Below are positions 24,215-30,480 of a DNA stretch of 35,397 bases, one piece after another. The notes below the pieces were generated by a model. That model did not search any database, was not told where the DNA came from, and saw nothing but the letters and a program-made list of their open reading frames with translations. Position 1 is the first letter of the stretch. Each line of letters starts with the position of its first letter. A program made the position numbers and the translations under genes. This DNA is from a virus: positions 1 through 35,397 of the IMG/VR virus record IMGVR_UViG_3300023118_000020; one strand, written 5' to 3'.

Positions 24215-24652
24215 CTACGAGCCGTCGCCGTCATGCGGGCGAAGGTCGGGCACCTCGGCCTCTTGCGCGCGTACCTCAGTGAGCCGGGCCATTCCTGCCG
24301 CAACGTCTGGATCATCGTCGGACAGTTCGTCGTCGCCCCATTCGCCCCATTCGTCCTCGGGTTGCCACCGAGCCGCTGTCGCCACCAGCCCACCGATGAG
24401 GGCCAGGATGCCCACGTTCAGCAGAGCACCGCCGCAGATCATCGCCGGGAGCCCCGGGATCGGATTCTCCGCCATCCCAAAGGCTGCCGCGTAGGGATTC
24501 ACGTTGGCATTCATGACGGCGCCCACGATAAGCAGAATGATCCCGACTAGAGCACCGACACCGCCGATGATCCAGAGAGCGATCATCGCAGAGTTGCGCG
24601 GGATGAACTCGGGCTCTGGGCCAGATGACAGGGGTTCGTCGACATCGGTCAT
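24215..24652 (-). CDS. Membrane protein with two hydrophobic segments
   Basis: 145 aa from ATG 24652, preferred over an upstream ATG at 24715 because the extra N-terminus is Arg-rich and shadow-like. Two membrane segments (about residues 24-48, ALWIIGGVGALVGIILLIVG, and 69-92) flank a short loop; the C-terminus is strongly acidic (EDEWGEWGDDELSDDD). It lies directly upstream of and divergent from the DGR template. It could be a lysogenic surface protein (for example superinfection exclusion), but this is inference. Confidence 0.65.
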   Translation of the reverse strand: MTDVDEPLSSGPEPEFIPRNSAMIALWIIGGVGALVGIILLIVGAVMNANVNPYAAAFGMAENPIPGLPAMICGGALLNVGILALIGGLVATAARWQPEDEWGEWGDDELSDDDPDVAAGMARLTEVRAQEAEVPDLRPHDGDGS

Positions 24653-24756
24653 AGGCCTGAGACTAGCTCGCGGTCCCGCTCTGCGGGAGGCCCCCAAAAC
24701 GGTGTTAACCTTCATCGGTGATCAAACCTCTGATCTGGGCGGGAGCCCGCATCGGT

Positions 24757-24873
24757 GCAGTAGCCAACGACAGTCGAGCAGATCGGACTGAGCTCAACGC
24801 AGCTCAGAACGCCCTGAACAACCGGCTGAACGACTGGAACGACGACAACACGGCTTACAGCACTGCTCTCACT
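24757..24873 (+). repeat. DGR template repeat (TR)
   Basis: This 117-base segment aligns without gaps to three later segments (VR1-VR3). In all 72 observed differences the TR base is adenine; the 82 non-adenine positions are identical in every copy. It contains eight AAC codons in the target reading frame, the codon that gives the widest amino-acid choice under adenine mutagenesis without making stop codons. It is on the same strand as, and 122 bases upstream of, the reverse transcriptase. It lies within an open frame (24718-24999) whose TGA overlaps the RT start, but that frame has no ribosome site. A GGGC-GGGA-GCCC hairpin sits just upstream at 24737-24748. Confidence 0.97.
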
Positions 24874-24995
24874 CATCCTGTGACAAGAAGTCGCGGGCTC
24901 AGCCCGACCCCTCGGTCGAACATCCGACGCAAGACCTGCGCGGCTAGTAGAGCGGCAACCAGTCGCACCGAACACCGGGTACGACAGGACGACCT
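24874..24995 (+). ncRNA. Putative DGR spacer RNA between TR and RT
   Basis: 122 bases without a believable gene. In the Bordetella DGR the RNA between TR and RT is needed, with the RT, to prime cDNA synthesis, and its length there is similar. Here GGGC-TCA-GCCC can form a small hairpin near 24896-24906, and further GC-rich pairings are possible. The RNA role is inferred from position and family knowledge. Confidence 0.55.
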
Positions 24996-26015
24996 ATGAA
25001 GCGTCACGGATTCCTCTGGGATCAGATCGTCAGCTACGACAACCTCGCGCTCGCGCATCAGCGCGCACGCCGCGGGAAGTCGTACCAGCGGCAGATCGCT
25101 GACGTGGACGAGAACCTCCACGAGCGCATCGTCGACCTCTTGGTGACGATGGAACGCGGCGAGTACCGCACCAGCCCCTACCTCGAGCGGCTCATCTTCG
25201 AGCGCGGCAAGGAACGGCTGATCTACCGGCTGCCGTACTGGCCCGATCGCGTCGTCCACCACGCCATCTCCCAGGTGCTCGCCCCCATCTGGCGCGGGTC
25301 GATGATCCGGCACACCTACGCATCCATCCCCGGCCGTGGCATTCACGACGCAGCGGAGACTGTGCGCCGGCAGCTCCGCACAGACCCCGAAGGCACCCCC
25401 TACGCCCTCAAGATGGATGTGCGGAAGTTCTACCCCTCGATCCCCCACGACGGGCTGATGGAGGTCCTCGCGCACCAGATCAAGGACCGCCGAGTTCTCG
25501 GCCTGCTGGAAGAGATCGTGCGCTCCATCGACGTCACGGCACCCGGCGTCGGCGTGCCGATCGGCAACTACCTGTCACAGTGGTTCGCGAACATCTATCT
25601 CTCCCCGACCGATCACCGGTTCAAGGAGCACTACAAGGTGAAGTACTACCACCGCTACTGCGACGACATCGTGGCGCTCGGCCCCGACAAGCACGAGCTG
25701 CACCAGATCCGCGCGGACTTCACCACCTGGCTGACCGAGACCTACGGTGTCGACGTGAAGGGCAACTGGCAGGTGTTCCCCGTCGCCGACCGCGGCATCG
25801 ACTTCGTCGGCTACCGGATGTTCCCGGAGAAGACTCTGCTGCGGAAGGGCACGAAGAAGCGGATGGCGGCGAAGCTCTCCATGCCCGCCATCCAGCGATC
25901 CGCAGGTGCCGCTGCCGCCGCACTCCGCTCCGCGCCCGCGTACGACGGGTGGACATCGTTCGGGTCGACTCACGATCTGAGGGAAAAGCTGCTCTCGCCC
26001 GTGCTCAAGCTCTGA
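24996..26015 (+). CDS. Reverse transcriptase of a diversity-generating retroelement
   Basis: 339 aa, ATG after AGGACG. RT motifs in order: PDRVVHHA (83-90), motif A KMDVRKFYPSI (139-149), motif B GVPIGNYLSQWFANIYL (186-202), catalytic YCDD (221-224) and GIDFVGYRMF (267-276). Motif B has the SQ pair at 194-195 that marks DGR RTs; group II intron and retron enzymes usually have QG there. There is no maturase, HNH or other fused domain. The TR upstream and three adenine-mutated VRs downstream confirm the class. It would copy TR RNA into cDNA with errors opposite adenine. No Avd-like gene is seen nearby. Confidence 0.97.
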   Translation: MKRHGFLWDQIVSYDNLALAHQRARRGKSYQRQIADVDENLHERIVDLLVTMERGEYRTSPYLERLIFERGKERLIYRLPYWPDRVVHHAISQVLAPIWRGSMIRHTYASIPGRGIHDAAETVRRQLRTDPEGTPYALKMDVRKFYPSIPHDGLMEVLAHQIKDRRVLGLLEEIVRSIDVTAPGVGVPIGNYLSQWFANIYLSPTDHRFKEHYKVKYYHRYCDDIVALGPDKHELHQIRADFTTWLTETYGVDVKGNWQVFPVADRGIDFVGYRMFPEKTLLRKGTKKRMAAKLSMPAIQRSAGAAAAALRSAPAYDGWTSFGSTHDLREKLLSPVLKL

Positions 26016-26018
26016 GAC

Positions 26019-26037
26019 TTGATCGTCATCAGATCAA
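26019..26037 (+). terminator. Inverted repeat after the RT gene
   Basis: TTGATC and GATCAA form 6-base arms around a 7-base loop, three bases after the RT stop. The stem is weak and no T-run follows, so it is a possible terminator or protein site. Confidence 0.3.
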
Positions 26038-26084
26038 CTCCGGACCATTGATGCACTCGGTGATCGAGCGCCCCGCCTTCGCCG

Positions 26085-26321
26085 TGTAGGCACGCCTACA
26101 AAACCGGAGTGACACGCCGCAATTCACGACTAGGCTGATGGCCGCAATAAACAACCAAATCCGGCGTATTCATTGGATTTTGTGGGCTAGACGAGCAGGT
26201 GCGTTGCCGGGTTCGATTCCCGTCACTCGCTCTCCTGTAGGCCAATAGATACGGGGGTTTTATCCCGCGTATTAGACCGTGCCTACATTTTCGCCTACAC
26301 ATGTCAGTGGTCGCGCCTACA
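26085..26321 (+). other. attP region with six integrase arm-type sites
   Basis: The 7-base word GCCTACA occurs at 26094, 26281, 26293 and 26315, and its complement TGTAGGC at 26085 and 26236. The first pair forms a perfect inverted repeat with a two-base spacer. The six sites flank a tRNA-like core and lie directly upstream of the integrase gene, the layout of tyrosine-integrase attP sites with arm sites on both sides. Confidence 0.75.
26206..26235 (+). other. Putative attP core, tRNA 3'-end-like
   Basis: GGGTTCGATTCCC is a T-arm and loop, followed by GTCACTCGC, which fits the 3' acceptor strand of a tRNA. This resembles the 3' end of actinobacterial tRNA-Gly genes, where many phages integrate. 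The 5' side does not fold into a full tRNA, as expected for an attP that only copies the tRNA end. The tRNA identity is a guess. Confidence 0.6.
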
Positions 26322-26343
26322 TTTCGAACGTAGGAGGCAACAA

Positions 26344-27549
26344 ATGGCGAGTGTCACAGCCCGTCGAAATCGCGGCGGATCAGTCACGTGGCGCGTGCAG
26401 TTCCGCATCGACGGACGCATGGTCCAAGAAGGTTTCGCCACCGATCGCGCAGCTAACGACTTCGCCCGACTGGTCGACCGTGTCGGTGGCGAAGCAGCTC
26501 GAGCCACCCGCCAGAGACGCAATCTCTCTGAGTCACCCACGCTCGCCGACTTCACCGCCGCATACCTCGACCCGTCGAAGGGCCACCTGTCAGGTGTGAC
26601 CCCAGGGACACGCGACGGCTACCGGCAGATCGCCGACCGGTCGTTCCTCCAGGTTCTCGGCCCATATCCGATCGACGTCATCACGAAGCAGGACGTGGCC
26701 AGTTGGATCGCGTGGCAGGAAGATCAACCGTCGACCCGATACCCAGATCGGAAGATTGCAGCAAAGACGATCCGCAACTATCACGGGCTGCTTTCCGCGA
26801 TCATGGCTGCTGCCGTCGATGCCAAAGTCACAAGCGTCAACCCGGCAAAGGGCACGTCACTCACTCGAGGACGCAGGCAGGGCATATCCTTCCTCACCCG
26901 CGACGAATTCGAGACACTCCTGCACTTCATCCCCGCCCACTACAAACCGCTGGTGCTGATGCTCGCCGGCACAGGCATGCGGTGGGGCGAAGCTACAGCG
27001 ATCACGTGGTCAGATATTGACACCGCGCGAAACCCAGCGATGCTCACGATTGACAAGGCATGGCAGAAGGGCGCCAAGAACCGCGCTGTTCTCGGCCCAC
27101 CGAAGACGGACAAGGCGCATCGCACGATCTCCCTCTGGCCCGATCTTGTGGCAGCAGTTGGAGAGCGGCAAGCTGGCGGTGAGCTCGTGTTCAAGGGGCC
27201 GCAGAACGAATCGCGCGTATGGTCATATCGGTTCCATACCGCTGCGTGGGGGCCAGCTATCGACGCGGCGAACGACGAAGTGAAATGCGCCGCCATCGGG
27301 GCGAAGCCCATCGGTAAGCGACCACGCGTCCACGATCTGCGGCACAGTCACGCATCATGGCTCATCGCGGCCGGTGTTCCGCTCCCGTACATCCAGCACA
27401 GGCTGGGGCACGAGAACATCACGACCACGGTCGACCTTTACGGGCACATGCTCCCCGACATGCAATCGGCTACTGCCAACGCCATCGCAGAGGTCATGTC
27501 GGGGGTCTTCCCGGCGGCACCTCAGATGGCTCTCGAATCCAACCAATAG
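26344..27549 (+). CDS. int: Tyrosine integrase
   Basis: 401 aa, ATG with TAGGAGG upstream. The N-terminal arm-binding domain occupies about residues 1-60, the core-binding domain 65-170 and the catalytic domain 180-385. The catalytic residues are visible: R213 in GTGMRWGE, H330 and R333 in HDLRHSHASW, H356 in RLGHENI and nucleophile Y366 in TVDLYGHM. Lys near 255 (PPKTDKAHR) fits the beta-hairpin lysine. It would recombine attP with a host tRNA-linked attB. Its 3' end overlaps the convergent ImmA gene by 28 bases. Confidence 0.97.
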   Translation: MASVTARRNRGGSVTWRVQFRIDGRMVQEGFATDRAANDFARLVDRVGGEAARATRQRRNLSESPTLADFTAAYLDPSKGHLSGVTPGTRDGYRQIADRSFLQVLGPYPIDVITKQDVASWIAWQEDQPSTRYPDRKIAAKTIRNYHGLLSAIMAAAVDAKVTSVNPAKGTSLTRGRRQGISFLTRDEFETLLHFIPAHYKPLVLMLAGTGMRWGEATAITWSDIDTARNPAMLTIDKAWQKGAKNRAVLGPPKTDKAHRTISLWPDLVAAVGERQAGGELVFKGPQNESRVWSYRFHTAAWGPAIDAANDEVKCAAIGAKPIGKRPRVHDLRHSHASWLIAAGVPLPYIQHRLGHENITTTVDLYGHMLPDMQSATANAIAEVMSGVFPAAPQMALESNQ

Positions 27550-27902
27550 CGTTGGTAGTTCTCCACAACGCTCGGGGTTAGGCCAAGTTCTTCTGCGATG
27601 AACCAGACGTCAGAGCTGATTCGCTCAGCGGCTGCGTATGCATCGGGATCTACTAGCAACCATGCGCCTCGGCGATCAGCGTTGCGCTCATGCGGCCCGG
27701 AAGAGCAGGGGTGACGATAGTAGGCGTGCGCCAACTCGTGCGCCAAAGTCTCTTTCACCTCGGCCATCGGCATTCCCAACCGCAGATAAATGCGCGACTC
27801 GGCATCGTCGTACAGCCCCAAGAACGGATCGTCCAAGTGGGCTAGATGTACACGAACTCCGAGCCGTTTAGCTTCCTCCATCAGAGAAGCCATTGACGTC
27901 AT
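27522..27902 (-). CDS. ImmA/IrrE-type metallopeptidase
   Basis: 126 aa from ATG 27902, chosen because GGGGGAA lies six bases upstream; it overlaps the end of the repressor gene. Residues 55-59 are HELAH within ETLAHELAHAYYRH, the zinc motif of ImmA/IrrE peptidases. The C-terminal helix (AEELGLTPSVVENY) is typical for the family. Such enzymes cut phage or ICE repressors after DNA damage. Pairing with the upstream repressor on the same strand suggests an ImmR-ImmA-like induction switch. Confidence 0.88.
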   Translation of the reverse strand: MTSMASLMEEAKRLGVRVHLAHLDDPFLGLYDDAESRIYLRLGMPMAEVKETLAHELAHAYYRHPCSSGPHERNADRRGAWLLVDPDAYAAAERISSDVWFIAEELGLTPSVVENYQRYWLDSRAI

Positions 27903-28299
27903 TGGTGTTCCCCCGTTCGGCTCGCCGTCTGGCCGCAAGCCCGTACGCCCGGCTCGATACCTGACGAGTTGTCAGTGCATCGAGGACCTCAGCATCACTC
28001 ATCCCACTGACATCGAGATCGCTGCTCGGGTCAACCAACATGGCGAGTGCCAACAGCAGCGTCTCGGCGTCCTGGTTGGCCTCGGCCGCGGTCGCCTGTA
28101 TGACGTCAATTCCCAGAGGACGCACGCCGCGCCATTGCTCCGACACGTATGCCTGCGAACGATTCAAGCGCGCCGCGACCTGCTGCTGCGTAACACGCCG
28201 GTCTAAATCCTGCTCCAGGAGGCGTCGGAGCGCGCCGAATTCCGCTGCTACTCGCAGGTCGAATGGGCTCGCTTTGGGCAGATCGTTGTTTTTGACCAC
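27868..28299 (-). CDS. Immunity repressor, HTH XRE-like
   Basis: 143 aa, GTG at 28299. The helix-turn-helix lies at about residues 36-70 (VTQQQVAARLNRSQAYVSEQW). The C-terminal part is acidic, then Arg-rich, and probably mediates oligomerisation or ImmA recognition. The start lies 10 bases from an operator-like site and no ribosome site is visible, so a leaderless transcript that is self-controlled is likely. Divergence from the Cro-like gene completes a genetic switch. Confidence 0.85.
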   Translation of the reverse strand: MVKNNDLPKASPFDLRVAAEFGALRRLLEQDLDRRVTQQQVAARLNRSQAYVSEQWRGVRPLGIDVIQATAAEANQDAETLLLALAMLVDPSSDLDVSGMSDAEVLDALTTRQVSSRAYGLAARRRAERGNTNDVNGFSDGGS

Positions 28300-28309
28300 A
28301 TCGAGATGT

Positions 28310-28325
28310 TAACGCAAATGCGACA
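28310..28325. promoter_or_regulatory. Operator-like site near the repressor start
   Basis: TAACGCAAATGCGACA differs at three positions (28317, 28323 and 28324) from the perfect palindrome at 28352. The two lie 42 bases apart in the divergent promoter region. Confidence 0.65.
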
Positions 28326-28351
28326 CGCCGTGCTGTCCCCTCTTGTGGGGT

Positions 28352-28367
28352 TAACGCATATGCGTTA
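28352..28367. promoter_or_regulatory. Perfect 16-base operator palindrome at the Cro promoter
   Basis: TAACGCATATGCGTTA is fully self-complementary. It lies 10 bases before the Cro-like ATG and would overlap a -10 element (TTACAT), so binding would block early transcription. The spacing suggests a leaderless or nearly leaderless early message. Confidence 0.75.
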
Positions 28368-28377
28368 CATTCTGTAC

Positions 28378-28602
28378 ATGACATCAGCTAACGAAGACGT
28401 AGCAACCAGGGTTCGCGTGAACCTGGCCCTACGCAATGAACCCCAGGCGTGGCTGGCCTCGCAACTCGGATGGACAGAAGCTCGTCTCTCCGCCCGGATG
28501 GTGGGTAAGACGTCCTTCGCTTTCAGCGACGTGGTCGCCATTGCCACAGCGTTCGGGCTGACGACCACTGAGTTTCTTACCGGAGTGGCGGTGGCTGCAT
28601 GA
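28378..28602 (+). CDS. Cro-like HTH protein
   Basis: 74 aa from ATG 28378; the longer frame upstream runs through the operator and is not used. A helix-turn-helix is seen at about residues 23-57 (AWLASQLGWTEARLSARMVG, then SDVVAIATAFGL). It is divergent from the repressor across two operators, the classical Cro position. The TGA overlaps the ATG of the excisionase (ATGA). Confidence 0.82.
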   Translation: MTSANEDVATRVRVNLALRNEPQAWLASQLGWTEARLSARMVGKTSFAFSDVVAIATAFGLTTTEFLTGVAVAA

Positions 28603-28817
28603 GCGAACAAGCCGTCGACGTCGCGGGCATGGCACAGATATTGCATGTCTCCACCGGGACCGTCTATCGCAAGGCAGTCCTGGGCGAGATCCCCGGCTTC
28701 AAAATCGGCAATCGCTGGCGCTTCTACCCGTCCGTGGTGAAAGCCCACCAGTCGAAGGTGCCCGATCCATGGGCGTACTCCCCTGCCTCTCGCGCCGCTC
28801 GCCGACGGACCGCTTAA
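28599..28817 (+). CDS. Excisionase / MerR-type HTH protein
   Basis: 72 aa, ATG coupled to the Cro-like gene. The segment VAGMAQILHVSTGTVYRKAV, followed by EIPGFKIGNRWRFYPSVV, is the winged helix-turn-helix of the excisionase/HTH_17 family. It is basic at the C-terminus. It would bend attachment-site DNA and steer the integrase to excision; a transcriptional role is also possible. Confidence 0.85.
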   Translation: MSEQAVDVAGMAQILHVSTGTVYRKAVLGEIPGFKIGNRWRFYPSVVKAHQSKVPDPWAYSPASRAARRRTA

Positions 28818-28836
28818 CCGCGGATCCATTCCTTGT

Positions 28837-28863
28837 ATCGAAGTTCGCCCGAAGCCCTTCGAT
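28837..28863 (+). promoter_or_regulatory. Inverted repeat in the leader of the first DGR target
   Basis: ATCGAAG (28837-28843) pairs with CTTCGAT (28857-28863) around 13 bases that contain a nested TTC/GAA pairing. It sits in the 93-base gap before the target gene at 28911, the only sizeable gap in this operon. It may be a terminator/attenuator after the excisionase or an operator. Confidence 0.4.
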
Positions 28864-28910
28864 CCGATCCCCGCAACACCCATCCCCAGCACACAAGTAA
28901 GGGCACCGAC

Positions 28911-29597
28911 ATGACAACGACGTACTTCAAAGCAGTCAGACCCGATGGGTTCGACTTCCACACCCGCACCATCGACTACGGCACGGCTGCTCTGTCAGAG
29001 AGCAGGACGGTCACGCACCCGCGACCAACCATCAACGATTCCGACGCCTCCTTCTACTTCTCCGTCGCGACAGTCCCCACCGACTGCACCGGCTTCGCGT
29101 GGTCACGCGATGGCGGAGCCCGCCTCTTCGAGGTCGAGCCCACCGGTGACGTCTGGTCCCCACACGCCGACAGCATGCCCAACAAGCGAGCCACTACCGG
29201 CCTCCGCATCATCCGCGAACTGCCCGCCTGGATGCTCTTCGGCAACGAGGGCGAACGCATCATCTCGATCATCGAGCAGTTCGACCGCCTCGATCCCAGC
29301 ACTCGACAGCGCCTCGCAGGCGCATGGAACAGCTACTACTCCATCTGGTGGCCGACGTACTCGGCGGTGGCCAGCGACGGTCGGGCGGATCGGGCTGGGC
29401 TCGACGCGGCTCGGATCGCCCTGTACTACCGGCTGCTCGGCTGGCGCGACGACTACGCGGCTTACGGCGCTGCTCTCGCTTTGCTCCTGCGCCCGCTGGT
29501 CGGAACGACCTTCACCCAGGGCGAGTACGACGTCCTCTCCCGCCCGTGGCGATCCATCGTCGGCGAGATTCACCCCGACGACAAGGCGGTGAAGTGA
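28911..29597 (+). CDS. DGR target protein 1
   Basis: 228 aa from ATG 28911; the upstream frame extension is non-coding in style. The N-terminal domain (residues 3-120) is shared with targets 2 and 3: YFKAVRPDG.DF, then SVATVPTDCTGF, ARLFEVEPTG.VW.PH, PNKRA and RELPA..LFG. A helical linker leads to the variable region at residues 152-190, which is followed by a conserved tail ending PW-x-x-I-x-G-x-x-HPDD. There is no signal peptide or membrane segment, so a cytoplasmic or DNA-ejected protein is likely. I recall similar N-terminal domains in actinophages as an uncharacterised DUF. Function unknown. Confidence 0.93.
   Translation: MTTTYFKAVRPDGFDFHTRTIDYGTAALSESRTVTHPRPTINDSDASFYFSVATVPTDCTGFAWSRDGGARLFEVEPTGDVWSPHADSMPNKRATTGLRIIRELPAWMLFGNEGERIISIIEQFDRLDPSTRQRLAGAWNSYYSIWWPTYSAVASDGRADRAGLDAARIALYYRLLGWRDDYAAYGAALALLLRPLVGTTFTQGEYDVLSRPWRSIVGEIHPDDKAVK
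29364..29480 (+). repeat. DGR variable repeat 1 (VR1)
   Basis: 117 bases aligned gap-free to the TR, in frame. All 24 differences are at TR adenines (17 to G, 5 to T, 2 to C). Fixed Leu, Ala and Trp codons are unchanged; AAC codons have become Ser, Asp, Ile, Tyr, Leu or Arg. Similarity stops after base 29480. A GGTCG-GAA-CGACC hairpin lies 18 bases downstream but has no counterpart in VR2 or VR3. Confidence 0.97.
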
Positions 29598-29935
29598 TGC
29601 GCCAGGCACTCGAACTGATCGGCGACCTCCAGGCGCTGCGCGGCATCCTCCCCGAGTACGAGCTCGCCGAGCGTGCTCGGGCGATCCTCGAGCGCGCTGA
29701 CATGAAGCCCCTCGACCTCGCGGAGTTCCTCGCCGAGAAGGGTTTCACCGGTCCCCGCCTGATGCGCTCGGTCGGCACCTTCGGCAAGACCGTGAAGGAG
29801 GCGTACATCACCCACTACGGGTACGAGCCGATCAAGACGCACATCGTCATCAGCGGCGAGATCCGCCCGGTCTGCGCATACCTCGAGATCGACCGCGACC
29901 TGATCGAGGACGCGTTCGTGGAGTGGCTCTCGTGA
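29597..29935 (+). CDS. Hypothetical early protein coupled to target 1
   Basis: 112 aa, ATG sharing a base with the target-1 stop (TGATG). It is helical at first (LIGDLQALRGILPEYELAER), then has FLAEKGFTGPRLMRSVGTFG, which could be a small DNA-binding helix pair, and a C-terminal alpha/beta segment. It was considered as an Avd-type DGR accessory, but it lacks the basic four-helix character and is far from TR-RT. Function unknown. Confidence 0.75.
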   Translation: MRQALELIGDLQALRGILPEYELAERARAILERADMKPLDLAEFLAEKGFTGPRLMRSVGTFGKTVKEAYITHYGYEPIKTHIVISGEIRPVCAYLEIDRDLIEDAFVEWLS

Positions 29936-30012
29936 ACGAGTGGATCGGCGATGCCGCACTGATGGTCAGCGCCTTCGCGGTCGCGTGGCTCCTGATGGTG
30001 GTGTTCGCATGA
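29932..30012 (+). CDS. Single-pass membrane micropeptide
   Basis: 26 aa, GTG overlapping the previous TGA and TGA overlapping the next ATG. After a short acidic N-terminus almost the whole chain is one hydrophobic helix (ALMVSAFAVAWLLMVVFA). Double coupling and composition support a real small membrane peptide. Confidence 0.55.
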   Translation: MNEWIGDAALMVSAFAVAWLLMVVFA

Positions 30013-30377
30013 ACACCCCAGAGGTCATCACCGAACTGCGCGACGACGAGGTCTTCGTCTTCGGCTCCAACAAAGAGGGCCGTCACATTGCAGGTGCCGC
30101 GAGGGTCGCCGCCGATCATTTCGGCGCGGTTTGGGGAATCGGCGAGGGCATGGCCGGGAGCACGTACGCCATCCCCACCATGAGCGGTTTCACCGACATC
30201 GAGTTCGCTGTCGCCCGCTTCCTCTTCCACGCCTCCGTGAACGGCTCGAAGCGGTTCCTGGTCACGAAAATCGGCACCGGCATCGCCGGATACACCATCG
30301 CCGAGATCGCGCCTCTCTTCGTTGACGCACCCCCGAACGTCATCCTCCCCGTCGAGTTCGAGGAATTCGTCAAGTGA
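30009..30377 (+). CDS. Macro-domain-like phage protein (A1S_2505-type)
   Basis: 122 aa, ATG coupled to the micropeptide (ATGA). The strand VFVFGSNKEGRHIAGAARVA, the loop GIGEGMAGSTYAIPTM and the late strand RFLVTKIGTGIAGYTIAEIA are the marks of a small macro-domain-like family in phages, with Gly-rich loops placed to bind an ADP-ribose moiety. Role inferred: reading or removing ADP-ribose or handling NAD derivatives, possibly against host defence. It lies between two DGR target genes. Confidence 0.8.
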   Translation: MNTPEVITELRDDEVFVFGSNKEGRHIAGAARVAADHFGAVWGIGEGMAGSTYAIPTMSGFTDIEFAVARFLFHASVNGSKRFLVTKIGTGIAGYTIAEIAPLFVDAPPNVILPVEFEEFVK

Positions 30378-30460
30378 CCCGCCGTCGCCGCCTCAGCTTC
30401 ATCCCCGTCCCACTCCACACCACCATCCGCCGGGCGCTCGCCCTGCTGATCCTCCGCTGA
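30374..30460 (+). CDS. Tiny basic ORF
   Basis: 28 aa, GTG overlapping the previous TGA (GTGA). The Arg-rich start (MTRRRRLSF) is followed by a hydrophobic end (ALALLILR). Support comes only from coupling and its place between coupled genes. Confidence 0.4.
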   Translation: MTRRRRLSFIPVPLHTTIRRALALLILR

Positions 30461-30480
30461 CCTACCGAAGGGCATCTCAC

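Noticed and set aside
24718-24999. 93-residue frame across the TR as an ordinary gene
   Set aside because: No ribosome site, low-quality C-terminus, and its centre is explained by the TR. Kept only as an observation because its stop overlaps the RT start.
24996-26015. RT as group II intron, retron or abortive-infection RT
   Set aside because: No maturase or endonuclease domain, no msr/msd-like RNA, SQ instead of QG in motif B, and a matching TR with three adenine-mutated VRs.
26150-26235. A complete functional tRNA at the att site
   Set aside because: Only the T-arm and 3' acceptor strand are tRNA-like. No D-arm or anticodon arm folds upstream, and one T-stem pair is mismatched, so an attP core is the better reading.
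29498-29510. GGTCG-GAA-CGACC hairpin downstream of VR1 as a conserved DGR homing hairpin
   Set aside because: VR2 and VR3 have no equivalent hairpin at the same distance, so it is probably incidental.
29597-29935. 112-residue protein as an Avd accessory
   Set aside because: Not a basic four-helix protein and not next to TR-RT; it only shares small size and partial helicity. The protein at 32891 was rejected for similar reasons.
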